A stretch of 11,326 nucleotides of DNA from contig JANWHJ010000091.1 of the NCBI GenBank assembly GCA_025450475.1, forward strand, positions 1-11,326. Reading direction: 5' to 3'. The first letter of the stretch is position 1, and each line of letters opens with the position of its first letter. This DNA is from Nitrososphaera sp. (GTDB lineage: Archaea; Thermoproteota; Nitrososphaeria; Nitrososphaerales; Nitrososphaeraceae). Made by a program: the position numbers and the translations under genes. The notes below the pieces were generated by a model. That model saw only the letters and a list, made by a program, of their open reading frames with translations, searched no databases and was not told the origin of the DNA. Of the stretch, positions 6,384 through 11,326 are shown one piece after another.

Positions 6384-6554
6384 ATGTTAGACTTTTTTCA
6401 AAGGAAAGGGACACTTGCCGCCATGATATTGGCGGCTAGTGTATCAGGCGCTAATATTTCTCCCGATGTAAAGGCCTTAGGTTTGACTTTTTGGCTTGGA
6501 GATAAGGCTGATTATGTGGATAAAGTTCTGTTGCTAAGGAGGGCAAGCCTTTGA
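6384..6554 (+). CDS. 56-aa ORF coupled to the CXXCH protein gene
   Basis: The ATG 6384 frame encodes 56 aa, beginning MLDFFQRKGTLAAMILAASV and ending KVLLLRRASL. The segment LAAMILAASVSGANI at about 11-25 is mildly hydrophobic, perhaps a helix rather than a secretion signal; the rest is amphipathic. Three things support a real gene: a TATA-like box at the right distance, a stop codon (6552-6554) overlapping the TTG start of the next gene by 4 bases, and a strong ribosome-binding site for that next gene inside its last codons. I do not recognise the family. A likely reading is a small partner of the 183-aa protein, made in a coupled way. Alternatively it is a leader ORF that controls translation of the next gene. 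Confidence 0.6.
   Translation: MLDFFQRKGTLAAMILAASVSGANISPDVKALGLTFWLGDKADYVDKVLLLRRASL
6537..6542 (+). promoter_or_regulatory. Shine-Dalgarno site deciding the 183-aa start
   Basis: A perfect AGGAGG with 8 nt of spacing before TTG 6551. It lies inside the upstream 56-aa ORF, as expected for the second gene of an operon, while first genes in this window look leaderless. Confidence 0.7.
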
Positions 6555-7102
6555 ATCTCGATGACAAAGCACGAAAAGAGGCGGAGAGTGTAATGAGGAC
6601 CGAAATTGCAGCTGTAACTAACAATCCAACGATCATAAAGGGAAATGGGTGTGCGGCTTGTCACGTACTATTCAAGGTCAAAGAAAGTATGCAGGTGAGC
6701 GAGCAGGATGCTGCAGACCTGCTTTCTGAAGTTCTCTTAGATAATGGACCCATGAATGACGACTTTATCGCGATGGTCGAAGATGTGCACATGAGGGCCC
6801 GCATGATGGGAACCACCTTCGCCATCAAGACCAGAGAGGCCAAGGACCGATATATCGATTCCAACTTCAAGAATACTCTTAGCGAGCTCGGTTCCGATGC
6901 TTCCGTGTACGGTACAGAGATAGTAATGAGAAGGCTAATTCTGTCAAATATTGCTCTTAATATTGCGCAGAATTTGGGCATAGATTATCATGCAGCCACA
7001 GAGGAATTGTACTACTTCTTGAGAAAGAATGATCAGGGCACCCATGGAGAGCTCATGCAGACTATCCGCTCTCTTTTGACAAAGATAGGTAGTCAGAAAT
7101 GA
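6551..7102 (+). CDS. Hypothetical 183-aa helical protein with CXXCH motif
   Basis: Not recognised. The protein is predominantly helical and acidic, with no signal peptide or membrane segment. Residues 34-38 read CAACH, preceded by KGNG, which is exactly the form of a c-type haem attachment site. Covalent haem attachment normally occurs outside the membrane, however, and no export signal is visible, so a metal site or coincidence is equally possible. The only other His residues are scattered (80, 147, 165). The start is TTG 6551, chosen from AGGAGG 8 nt upstream and from the 4-bp overlap with the preceding 56-aa ORF; ATG 6593 would remove 14 residues. The region LSNIALNIAQNLGIDYHAATEELYYFL near the C-terminus looks like a helix-turn-helix-sized helical pair, but without a convincing match. 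Confidence 0.78.
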   Translation: MNLDDKARKEAESVMRTEIAAVTNNPTIIKGNGCAACHVLFKVKESMQVSEQDAADLLSEVLLDNGPMNDDFIAMVEDVHMRARMMGTTFAIKTREAKDRYIDSNFKNTLSELGSDASVYGTEIVMRRLILSNIALNIAQNLGIDYHAATEELYYFLRKNDQGTHGELMQTIRSLLTKIGSQK

Positions 7103-7154
7103 TGAATTCGCGAGTTAATGGTAAAGCGATTTTTGCAGATAACCTTTACACATT

Positions 7155-7490
7155 ATGGAGGAGCAAGCACAGATGACCGAAGAAAAGATGTTTGAGCTGA
7201 AGGATTTGATGTCGAAACTGGAAAAAAAGGGCAGCTACTTTCTTGATTTCTTGAAGGTGCGCGATCTTGAAGCGGGTATCATCGTTCTCAAACCCGGTGA
7301 GGAAGACACCCAAGTCCCCCACTTGGCTGACGAATTGTATTATGTGATAGAAGGGAGCGGCTTTGTTGAGCTCGACAAACACAAGCGTCCGGTGAATAAG
7401 GGGTCGATAGTATTCGTGCCTGCCAGAATGCGTCATCGGTTCTACGGAAATAAAGAAGATCTAGTAGTCCTCTACATGTTTGCAGAATAG
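7155..7490 (+). CDS. Cupin-domain protein
   Basis: This 111-aa single-domain cupin has a small beta-barrel that usually binds a divalent metal. Motif 1 is PHLADELYYVIEGSG at 55-69, keeping His56 and Glu60; the first His of the classical HxH is replaced. Motif 2 is GSIVFVPARMRHRFYGN at 83-99, with His94. With three of four ligands present, it may bind metal as an enzyme (dioxygenase- or isomerase-like) or act as a sensor; the substrate cannot be told. The N-terminal ~25 residues are charged and helical. ATG 7155 is taken as the start. ATG 7173 (removing six residues) is also plausible because CTTTACA lies about 26 nt before it and GGAGGAG precedes it. The gene lies 52 nt after the 183-aa gene and 37 nt before L40e. 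Confidence 0.88.
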   Translation: MEEQAQMTEEKMFELKDLMSKLEKKGSYFLDFLKVRDLEAGIIVLKPGEEDTQVPHLADELYYVIEGSGFVELDKHKRPVNKGSIVFVPARMRHRFYGNKEDLVVLYMFAE

Positions 7491-7495
7491 AAAGA

Positions 7496-7505
7496 TACAA
7501 AAGAG
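7496..7505 (+). promoter_or_regulatory. TATA-like box of the L40e gene
   Basis: ATACAAAAGA is centred about 28 nt before ATG 7528 and lies just after the cupin stop, so L40e probably has its own leaderless transcript. Confidence 0.4.
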
Positions 7506-7527
7506 CCTACGCTTGCATCCAGTATAA

Positions 7528-7695
7528 ATGCCAATAACGGACGCAGCAAAGAAACAGATCGCGCAGCAGCGCAGGCTATTCTTCAAGATATGCTTTAAAT
7601 GCGGCGGCAAGAACCCAATCTCGGCGTCGAGGTGTAGGAAGTGCCACGGCAGCCAAATGAGACTTAAGAACAGAACGCTTGGTGCCAAAAAGTAA
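7528..7695 (+). CDS. rpl40e: 50S ribosomal protein L40e
   Basis: A 55-aa basic protein, the usual size for archaeal L40e, a zinc-binding component of the large ribosomal subunit. Two CxxC pairs, Cys22-x2-Cys25 and Cys36-x2-Cys39 (CFKCGGKNPISASRCRKC), form the single zinc site. The N-terminal PITDAAKKQIAQQRRLFFKI and the C-terminal MRLKNRTLGAKK match the family pattern. It starts at ATG 7528 and ends at TAA 7695. In eukaryotes the equivalent is made as a ubiquitin fusion; here, as normal in archaea, it stands alone. It is a good marker that the organism is archaeal. Confidence 0.95.
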   Translation: MPITDAAKKQIAQQRRLFFKICFKCGGKNPISASRCRKCHGSQMRLKNRTLGAKK

Positions 7696-7698
7696 TCC

Positions 7699-7707
7699 TA
7701 TATTTTA
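7699..7707 (+). promoter_or_regulatory. TATA box of the integrase remnant
   Basis: TATATTTTA is centred 27 nt before ATG 7730, a strong archaeal promoter at exactly leaderless distance. It shows that the truncated integrase ORF kept its promoter. Confidence 0.5.
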
Positions 7708-7736
7708 CCTGTCTAGGATGAAAAGGTGAATGCGGC

Positions 7737-7765
7737 GAGATTCGAACTCTCGACCACCTGTGTGT
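7737..7765 (-). repeat. Copy of the tRNA-Val 3' half (att-site half)
   Basis: These 29 bp are identical to 8671-8699 inside tRNA-Val(CAC), covering the anticodon-loop 3' side, variable loop and T arm. Similarity runs on to 7727 with 7 of 10 matches over the T-stem end, acceptor strand and discriminator, giving 36 of 39 overall. No 5' tRNA half exists beside it, so it cannot be a functional tRNA. Confidence 0.85.
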
Positions 7766-7790
7766 TCGACGAACCACGCGTATGCGTCGA
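7766..7790. repeat. Nested inverted repeat beside the att copy
   Basis: TCGACG (7766-7771) and CGTCGA (7785-7790) are inverted around a 13-nt spacer that itself contains ACGC/GCGT. It starts at the base where similarity to the tRNA ends, so it could be a recombinase-arm site or simply a chance palindrome. Confidence 0.35.
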
Positions 7791-7921
7791 CCGGCTACAA
7801 GAAGCGAGAATTTGAGACATTTCTGCAAAGGACGAAAAGCCAACAACCGGACGCAGCAGTCGGCAACGGGAGTTTCGTACAAACCGTTTGCAAGTCTGGC
7901 AAGTCGCCTGAAGACTTATCG

Positions 7922-7947
7922 TAGCGCCAAAGCCTAGCGCCAAAGCC
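7922..7947. repeat. 13-bp perfect tandem duplication
   Basis: The unit TAGCGCCAAAGCC occurs twice with no spacer (7922-7934, 7935-7947). It begins with the stop codon of the integrase remnant. A 13-bp unit would shift any reading frame through it, consistent with decay of a gene. Confidence 0.8.
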
Positions 7948-8039
7948 TACTGGAGTTCGGGCCAATATCTCGAAATCATGATTCTTTCGGTTTGCATTAC
8001 AGAAATAAGGCACCATAAACTATACACAGACATAAGAGA

Positions 8040-8153
8040 ATGTCAGACACATACCCAGAATCACTTGCGAAAGACGAGATAGACTTCAGGCGGTGGCTAT
8101 TGCTTGAATACCTTTGGCTTTCAAGGCGAGATCGACGGTCGTTAAGTACTTAA
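8040..8153 (+). CDS. 37-aa small ORF within the element remnant
   Basis: ATG 8040 to TAA 8153 encodes 37 aa, beginning MSDTYPESLAKDEIDFRRWL and ending SRRDRRSLST. The N-terminus is acidic, the middle contains an aromatic amphipathic stretch (WLLLEYLWL) and the end is strongly basic. An AT-rich CATAAACTATA (8013-8023) precedes it by about 22 nt. No family is recognised. It may be a real microprotein of the element or the surviving start of a longer broken gene. Size alone makes this a weak call. Confidence 0.35.
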   Translation: MSDTYPESLAKDEIDFRRWLLLEYLWLSRRDRRSLST

Positions 8154-8162
8154 TACATCAAA

Positions 8163-8573
8163 CTATCCTAATGTTTTGAAAGACTTCAGCAATAGAATAC
8201 CGCCTATTGCATTTGGTATTCCAAACCACCATACAACATTGTACGCAGCTGGACCCGTGATGAAAATGCTGGGGGCTGCGATGGACAACACCAAAGCAGC
8301 GAAGACAAAATACGCGCCAATTCGCCTATTTTTTGCCAATAGCGCCAGACCTGCTAGACTTGTTATGATCAAAAGTGCATAGGAACCGATGTCTGTGGGG
8401 TATTGGCCAGCTTGCAGTAGATTGCTTTTTGCTGCCTCGCCTGCATCGGTAATAATATAAAAGGTCAAGCCTATTGCCGCCAAGCCTGCCATTATGCCGA
8501 TGTATGCTATCGCTAACTTTACGAATGAGTGAAGCTCGCGACTGTCAGAAGTGGCTACGTTATTCTCTGACAT
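8163..8573 (-). CDS. Four-helix membrane protein, 136 aa
   Basis: Not recognised beyond topology. After a short polar N-terminus (ATG 8573) there are four hydrophobic segments, at about residues 18-41, 62-80, 86-107 and 111-130, joined by short loops with basic residues (KNRR at 81-84). It should be an integral membrane protein with both ends on the same side. No transporter, enzyme or metal motif is visible. It lies inside the element bounded by the tRNA-Val repeats and runs on the same strand as tRNA-Val. It could be cargo of that element or a host gene caught between the repeats. No clear TATA box is at the leaderless distance; ATATTC lies about 35 nt upstream. Confidence 0.75.
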   Translation of the reverse strand: MSENNVATSDSRELHSFVKLAIAYIGIMAGLAAIGLTFYIITDAGEAAKSNLLQAGQYPTDIGSYALLIITSLAGLALLAKNRRIGAYFVFAALVLSIAAPSIFITGPAAYNVVWWFGIPNAIGGILLLKSFKTLG

Positions 8574-8660
8574 AGTACAGTTAGGTCGACAGTTGACCGT
8601 ATGCGAATATGCTCAAGACCGTACCCGAGATGCACTGTATACAAAAGACGCGAAAATAAG

Positions 8661-8735
8661 TGGATGGGGAGAGATTCGAACTCTCGACCACCTGTGTGTG
8701 AGACAGGTATCCTAACCAAGCTAGACCACCCATCC
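8661..8735 (-). tRNA. tRNA-Val (anticodon CAC)
   Basis: The minus strand folds as a complete cloverleaf. The 7-bp acceptor pairs GGATGGG (8735-8729) with CCCATCC (8668-8662), with discriminator A at 8661. A D arm follows position 8-9 TG. The anticodon stem CCTGT/ACAGG encloses the loop CTCACAC, giving anticodon CAC (reads GTG, valine). The T arm is GAGAG-TTCGAAT-CTCTC. CCA is not encoded and no intron is present. It lies 35 bp after the ahcY stop on the same strand. Its 3' half is duplicated at 7727-7765, showing that it served as an integration target. Confidence 0.95.
8671..8699 (-). repeat. att-core repeat inside tRNA-Val
   Basis: The intact-tRNA member of the 29-bp direct repeat pair with 7737-7765. 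It spans the anticodon loop to the T stem, the section most often used as crossover core by tRNA-targeting integrases. Confidence 0.85.
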
Positions 8736-8770
8736 GCCTTTCACTGGTTTTGCTACCACGATAATTAAAA

Positions 8771-10018
8771 CTATGTCCCTTCGCTGAAGCCTTCTAGATA
8801 CGCTTTTTGCGCAGGAGTAAGCAAGTCGATTTCAACTCCCATCGAATGTAGCTTGGCGTGCGCAATTTCTTGATCTTGGGCCTTGTCGATGTCGTAGACG
8901 AGTGCCTTCATCGTCTGGCCATGCTGTGCCAGTTTTAGCACCGCTAGGAACTGGTTTGCAAAACTCATGTCCATAACCTCTGACGGATGGCCCTCTGCCG
9001 CCGCCAAGTTCACGAGCCTACCCTCCGCAAGAAGATAAACTCGCTTACCGTTCTTCAGCGTGTACTGCATCGTGCTTCCGTTGATTTCTTTTCTCTGAAC
9101 TGTCTGTTGTTCAATTCCGGGTATTGAAATTTCAACATCAAAGTGGCCAGCGTTTGCTAGGATCGCGCCATCCTTCATCTTGGCAATGTCCTTGTCGATG
9201 ATGACGTCCTTGCATCCAGTTGTGGTCACGAAAACGTCTCCCAACTCCGCTGCCTTGTTCATTTTGGCTACCGAAAAGCCATCAAGCTTTGCCTTGAGAG
9301 CCGCTATGGGGTCGACTTCAGTGACGATCACATTCGCGCCAAGCCCTGACGCCTTCCTTGCAATCCCTTTTCCGACGTGCCCATAACCCGCCACTACTAG
9401 AACCTTACCGGACACCAAAATGTTGGTCGCTCGTATGATTCCGTCAAGGGCCGACTGGCCGGTACCATACACATTGTCAAAGTCGTGCTTTGTTTCGGCG
9501 TCGTTGACCGCTATAATCGGATACGCGAGCTTGCCAGCCTTTTGCAGAGCACGGAGCCTGATTACCCCTGTCGTGGTCTCTTCGGTGCCGCCGCGAATTG
9601 ACTTTGGCTTTCCCTTGTGCATCTCTACGGTTAGGTCAGCGCCATCATCGATAGTGACTTGCGGGTCGAATTTCATCGAAGAATGGATATCGTCATAGTA
9701 TTCCTTTGATGTCACGCCCCTGGTTGCAAATATCCCAATGCCCTCGTCTTTTGCCAAGGATGCGGCGACGTCGTCTTGCGTGCTCAATGGATTGCAGCCG
9801 CACCAAGAAAGTTCGGCGCCGGCGGCCTTTAGTGTCCTGACAAGGACGCCCGTCTCTTTCGTAACGTGTAGGCACCCGGTGACCCTGACACCTTTTAGCG
9901 GCTTGGTCTTTTCATACTTCTGGCGCAACGCTACCAGGACAGGCATGTGGGCCTCTGCCCAGTCAATCCGGTTCTTGCCCTCCCCGGCAAGTGCAAGGTC
10001 TTTAACGCGATATTCCAT
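8771..10018 (-). CDS. ahcY: S-adenosylhomocysteine hydrolase
   Basis: This 415-aa cytoplasmic NAD-dependent enzyme cleaves S-adenosylhomocysteine reversibly to adenosine and homocysteine. This relieves product inhibition of methyltransferases and feeds the methyl cycle. The N-terminal substrate domain has CNPLSTQDDVAA (75-86), IDDGADLT (123-130) and GGTEETTTG (143-151). Probable catalytic Glu147, Lys177 and Asp181 lie in TEETTTG and NDAETKHDFDNVYGTGQS. The NAD-binding glycine motif GYGHVGKG is at 211-218, with Glu234 after strand two. NAGHFDVEI (289-297) carries the His292 equivalent, and VNLAAAEGHPSEVMDMSFANQ (336-356) is the family signature. The protein ends soon after and lacks the Lys/Tyr tail of animal and many bacterial enzymes, as usual in archaea. 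It starts at ATG 10018 with a strong TATA box in the 34-bp gap after the phosphoribosyltransferase gene, so it can be transcribed independently. Confidence 0.97.
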   Translation of the reverse strand: MEYRVKDLALAGEGKNRIDWAEAHMPVLVALRQKYEKTKPLKGVRVTGCLHVTKETGVLVRTLKAAGAELSWCGCNPLSTQDDVAASLAKDEGIGIFATRGVTSKEYYDDIHSSMKFDPQVTIDDGADLTVEMHKGKPKSIRGGTEETTTGVIRLRALQKAGKLAYPIIAVNDAETKHDFDNVYGTGQSALDGIIRATNILVSGKVLVVAGYGHVGKGIARKASGLGANVIVTEVDPIAALKAKLDGFSVAKMNKAAELGDVFVTTTGCKDVIIDKDIAKMKDGAILANAGHFDVEISIPGIEQQTVQRKEINGSTMQYTLKNGKRVYLLAEGRLVNLAAAEGHPSEVMDMSFANQFLAVLKLAQHGQTMKALVYDIDKAQDQEIAHAKLHSMGVEIDLLTPAQKAYLEGFSEGT

Positions 10019-10040
10019 TTGAATGGAAAAATATCCAAGC

Positions 10041-10049
10041 CATATATTA
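10041..10049 (-). promoter_or_regulatory. TATA box of ahcY
   Basis: On the minus strand TAATATATG is centred 27 nt before ATG 10018. It is the best-positioned TATA box in the window and fits in the short gap after the upstream gene. Confidence 0.6.
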
Positions 10050-10052
10050 GTT

Positions 10053-10688
10053 CTACAGCAATCCTCTTGAGCGCATGACCTGAATTACTTGCTCGTCTGA
10101 GACTTCCCCAAACTCCTCGTAGAACTGCTCCACCGAACTAAAGTCCTGGGGGGTGTGCAAAACTATCACAGAGTCGGCTTCTTGCTCTAAGACTTCTACA
10201 GACTGAGGGGAAGCGACCGGCACTGCGACTGTGATACTCGAAGGGTTCTGCTTTCTTGCCCACCGTGCAGATGCAACTATCGTGGCCCCAGTGGCAATGC
10301 CGTCGTCTACCAGTATGGCGTGCTTATTTGCTATCTGGTAGTCGCCGGGCTTTCTGTATGCGGCCGACCTGCGCTTTATTTCCGTGGACTGGCGTGCCAT
10401 TTCGCCTTCTATGTAATTCTGTTGAATACGCAACGCATTCACTAGGTAGCGGTTGATGTACGAAGTGCCGTCTTCCATTACCGCGCCTATTGCAAGTTCT
10501 ACATTGTCGGGTGCCCCGAGTTTGCGCGGTACGACAATGTCAAAGTACGCTCCAAGCTTCCTGGCTACGATATCTGCTATCACGACGCCACCGCGTGGTA
10601 TTCCAAGTACTATAGAATTATCGTGTCCCTTTTGTGAAAGCTTCTCTGCAAGGAGAACACCTGCGTCAGCCCTGTCTCGGAACTTCAC
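10053..10688 (-). CDS. Phosphoribosyltransferase-fold protein (type I)
   Basis: This 211-aa protein has the type I PRTase fold. The PRPP loop AILVDDGIATGATIVAS lies at 124-140, with adjacent acidic residues Asp128 and Asp129 and the TGAT phosphate loop. Near the N-terminus, SIVLGIPRGGVVIADIVARKL (25-45) and the PRKLGAP segment (54-60) are typical of the stand-alone 'predicted phosphoribosyltransferase' group, often annotated ComF-like or hypoxanthine-PRTase-related. These commonly have no assigned base substrate. The start is GTG 10688 with a TTAAAA box about 26 nt upstream. ahcY follows 34 bp after its stop on the same strand, so the transcripts may run together even though ahcY has its own TATA box. 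The opposite neighbour is divergent. Fold assignment is confident; substrate is unknown. Confidence 0.9.
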   Translation of the reverse strand: MKFRDRADAGVLLAEKLSQKGHDNSIVLGIPRGGVVIADIVARKLGAYFDIVVPRKLGAPDNVELAIGAVMEDGTSYINRYLVNALRIQQNYIEGEMARQSTEIKRRSAAYRKPGDYQIANKHAILVDDGIATGATIVASARWARKQNPSSITVAVPVASPQSVEVLEQEADSVIVLHTPQDFSSVEQFYEEFGEVSDEQVIQVMRSRGLL

Positions 10689-10710
10689 ACTTTATTTCGC
10701 CGTTCTGAGT

Positions 10711-10720
10711 TTTTAAGTCT
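10711..10720 (-). promoter_or_regulatory. TATA-like box of the phosphoribosyltransferase gene
   Basis: AGACTTAAAA on the minus strand is centred about 27 nt before GTG 10688. It is part of the divergent promoter region 10689-10836. Confidence 0.4.
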
Positions 10721-10805
10721 TCATGCTCTGAAAAAGAAAAAAATGGTTTTGCCCAGCGCGCTCTTGCTGCAAATCAACATCTATCCTTAGGCGTTTTCTA
10801 GCAAA

Positions 10806-10814
10806 ACTATAATT
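10806..10814 (+). promoter_or_regulatory. TATA-like box of the Rossmann-fold gene
   Basis: ACTATAATT is centred 27 nt before GTG 10837, again at leaderless distance, supporting that start. Confidence 0.5.
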
Positions 10815-10836
10815 CCAGGGCAATTCGCACATCTTT

Positions 10837-11326
10837 GTGCGGAAGGTTCAGATCGCGGTAATCGGCTACAACCAGGACAGGTGCACCGACGCTGCAGCCA
10901 AGGCAGCGTACGAGGTAGGAAAGGAGGTTGCCCAGGCCGGGGCGGCCCTTGTTTGCGGCGGCCTTGGAGGTGTAATGGAGTCTGCCTGCAGAGGAGCAAA
11001 GGATAACGGAGGGATGACGGTGGGCATAATTCCTCAGGAAGAATTCTCGTATGCAAACCAGCATTGCGACGTCGTGATATGCACCGGCATTGGCTATGCG
11101 AGGGACTTTATCGTAGCATCATCTGCTGACGGAATAATCGCTATAGGAGGCGGCGTTGGTACGCTGATCGAGATGGGTGTCGCCTACATGACCAAAAAGA
11201 TCATTGTGGCAATTGCAGGGAGCGGCGGGGTGGCAGACATGTACGGAGGCAAGTTCCTCGACGAACGTAATAGAGTGCCGATAAATGTTGCAAAGGATGC
11301 AAAAACGGCAATTGGCATAATAATGA
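10837..11326 (+). CDS. TIGR00725/LOG-like Rossmann-fold nucleotide-binding protein (3' end cut)
   Basis: 163 codons are visible and the frame is open at the window edge; the family is about this length, so only a few residues should be missing. The fold starts with KVQIAVIGY. It continues with the glycine-rich CGGLGGVMESACRGAKDNGG (40-59) and the signature pair ARDFIVASSADGIIAIGGG (88-106) then GVGTLIEMG (106-114), equivalent to the PGGxGTxxE motif of the 'lysine decarboxylase-like' superfamily. Members bind nucleotide monophosphates. Some are cytokinin-activating phosphoribohydrolases, but this TIGR00725-type branch mostly lacks a proven reaction. The start is GTG 10837; in-frame TAA lies 27 nt upstream at 10810 and there is no other usual start between. 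It is divergent from the phosphoribosyltransferase gene. Confidence 0.88.
   Translation, partial: MRKVQIAVIGYNQDRCTDAAAKAAYEVGKEVAQAGAALVCGGLGGVMESACRGAKDNGGMTVGIIPQEEFSYANQHCDVVICTGIGYARDFIVASSADGIIAIGGGVGTLIEMGVAYMTKKIIVAIAGSGGVADMYGGKFLDERNRVPINVAKDAKTAIGIIM

Larger units (their letters stand above)
7730..7924 (+). pseudogene. N-terminal remnant of a tRNA-targeting tyrosine integrase
   Basis: A 64-codon frame from ATG 7730. The first 12 codons (MRRDSNSRPPVC) are the tRNA-Val 3' copy read on the opposite strand; archaeal integrases that target tRNA genes often begin with such tRNA-encoded residues. The following part (GYKKREFETFLQRTK ... CKSGKSPEDLS) resembles the helical core-binding domain of phage-type integrases, in which a 'kSPEdL' turn is common. 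The frame ends at TAG 7922, just where a 13-bp tandem duplication begins. The catalytic domain with its Arg, His-x-x-Arg and Tyr residues is absent anywhere in the window. The family assignment rests on the N-terminal pattern and on the att context rather than on catalytic motifs, so an unrelated ORF across a tRNA fragment remains possible. Confidence 0.5.
7727..8735. mobile_element. Remnant of an element integrated at tRNA-Val
   Basis: An intact tRNA-Val at the right end and a copy of its 3' half at the left end, in the same orientation, bound about 0.93 kb. This is the usual footprint of a tyrosine-recombinase integration into the 3' part of a tRNA gene. The left copy opens an integrase-like ORF with a retained promoter, as in archaeal elements whose attachment site lies inside the integrase gene. 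Inside are that truncated ORF, a 37-aa ORF and a four-helix membrane protein, which may be cargo. There is no catalytic integrase domain, replication gene or virion gene, so it must be a deleted relic, or one small part of a past element. The repeat is seen directly; the mobile history is inference. Confidence 0.6.

Noticed and set aside
7726..7800. A second complete tRNA gene, possibly with an intron, at the left repeat
   Set aside because: Only the 3' half matches a tRNA. No sequence pairing with its acceptor strand (GAATGCG partner) or a D arm follows, and the T stem has a mismatch.
7838..7861. Similarity of GCCAACAACCGGACGCAGCA in the integrase remnant to the first codons of L40e (7529-7547)
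   Set aside because: The match is about 20 bases with one gap and one mismatch and does not continue; it is probably coincidence.

Overview
The window looks like a chromosomal stretch of an ammonia-oxidising archaeon of the Thaumarchaeota (Nitrososphaera-like). The evidence is a 55-aa archaeal ribosomal protein L40e, a short-tailed archaeal-type S-adenosylhomocysteine hydrolase, a membrane-anchored beta-propeller protein of the COG4880/PF09826 type, small zinc-ribbon genes, and archaeal promoters. For at least ten genes an AT-rich TATA-like box is centred about 24-29 nt upstream of the chosen start codon. This implies mostly leaderless transcripts, many starting with GTG or TTG. The genus assignment is inference from gene content.

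Layout. 1-2447 (minus strand): the first codons of a gene overlapping nnrE, then nnrE (NAD(P)H-hydrate epimerase), a small winged-helix-like protein whose coding signal runs upstream of its first canonical start, a 110-aa unknown protein and a beta-class DNA methyltransferase with no visible restriction partner. 2605-3526 (plus): three small genes. These are a CxxH/CxxC zinc-finger protein, a helical charged protein, and a 58-aa zinc ribbon with a TTG start whose 3' end overlaps the next, convergent gene by 26 bp. 3501-5789 (minus): the 762-aa beta-propeller protein. 5790-6383 holds no convincing gene but has two hairpins, one of them with the layout of a small RNA gene. 6384-7695 (plus): a 56-aa ORF translationally coupled to a 183-aa protein with a CXXCH motif, then a cupin and L40e.

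7727-8735 is the accessory part. An intact tRNA-Val(CAC) on the minus strand lies 934 bp from a second, directly repeated copy of its 3' half (29 bp identical, 36 of 39 overall). That copy forms the first codons of a truncated ORF with its own TATA box, which resembles the N-terminus of a tRNA-targeting tyrosine integrase. Between the copies lie a 37-aa ORF and a four-helix membrane protein. I read this as the remnant of an integrated element. It is followed by ahcY, a phosphoribosyltransferase gene upstream of it, and a divergent, window-truncated Rossmann-fold (TIGR00725/LOG-like) gene.

Functional links are mostly housekeeping. NnrE repairs damaged NAD(P)H, and AhcY removes the S-adenosylhomocysteine made by methyltransferases such as the one at 1554-2447. 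The phosphoribosyltransferase and the LOG-like protein both belong to nucleotide-handling families. No complete novel defence or metabolic system is evident. The most interesting items are the tRNA-Val att-site/integrase remnant, the coupled 56-aa/183-aa pair, the possible small RNA, and the winged-helix gene without a normal start codon.
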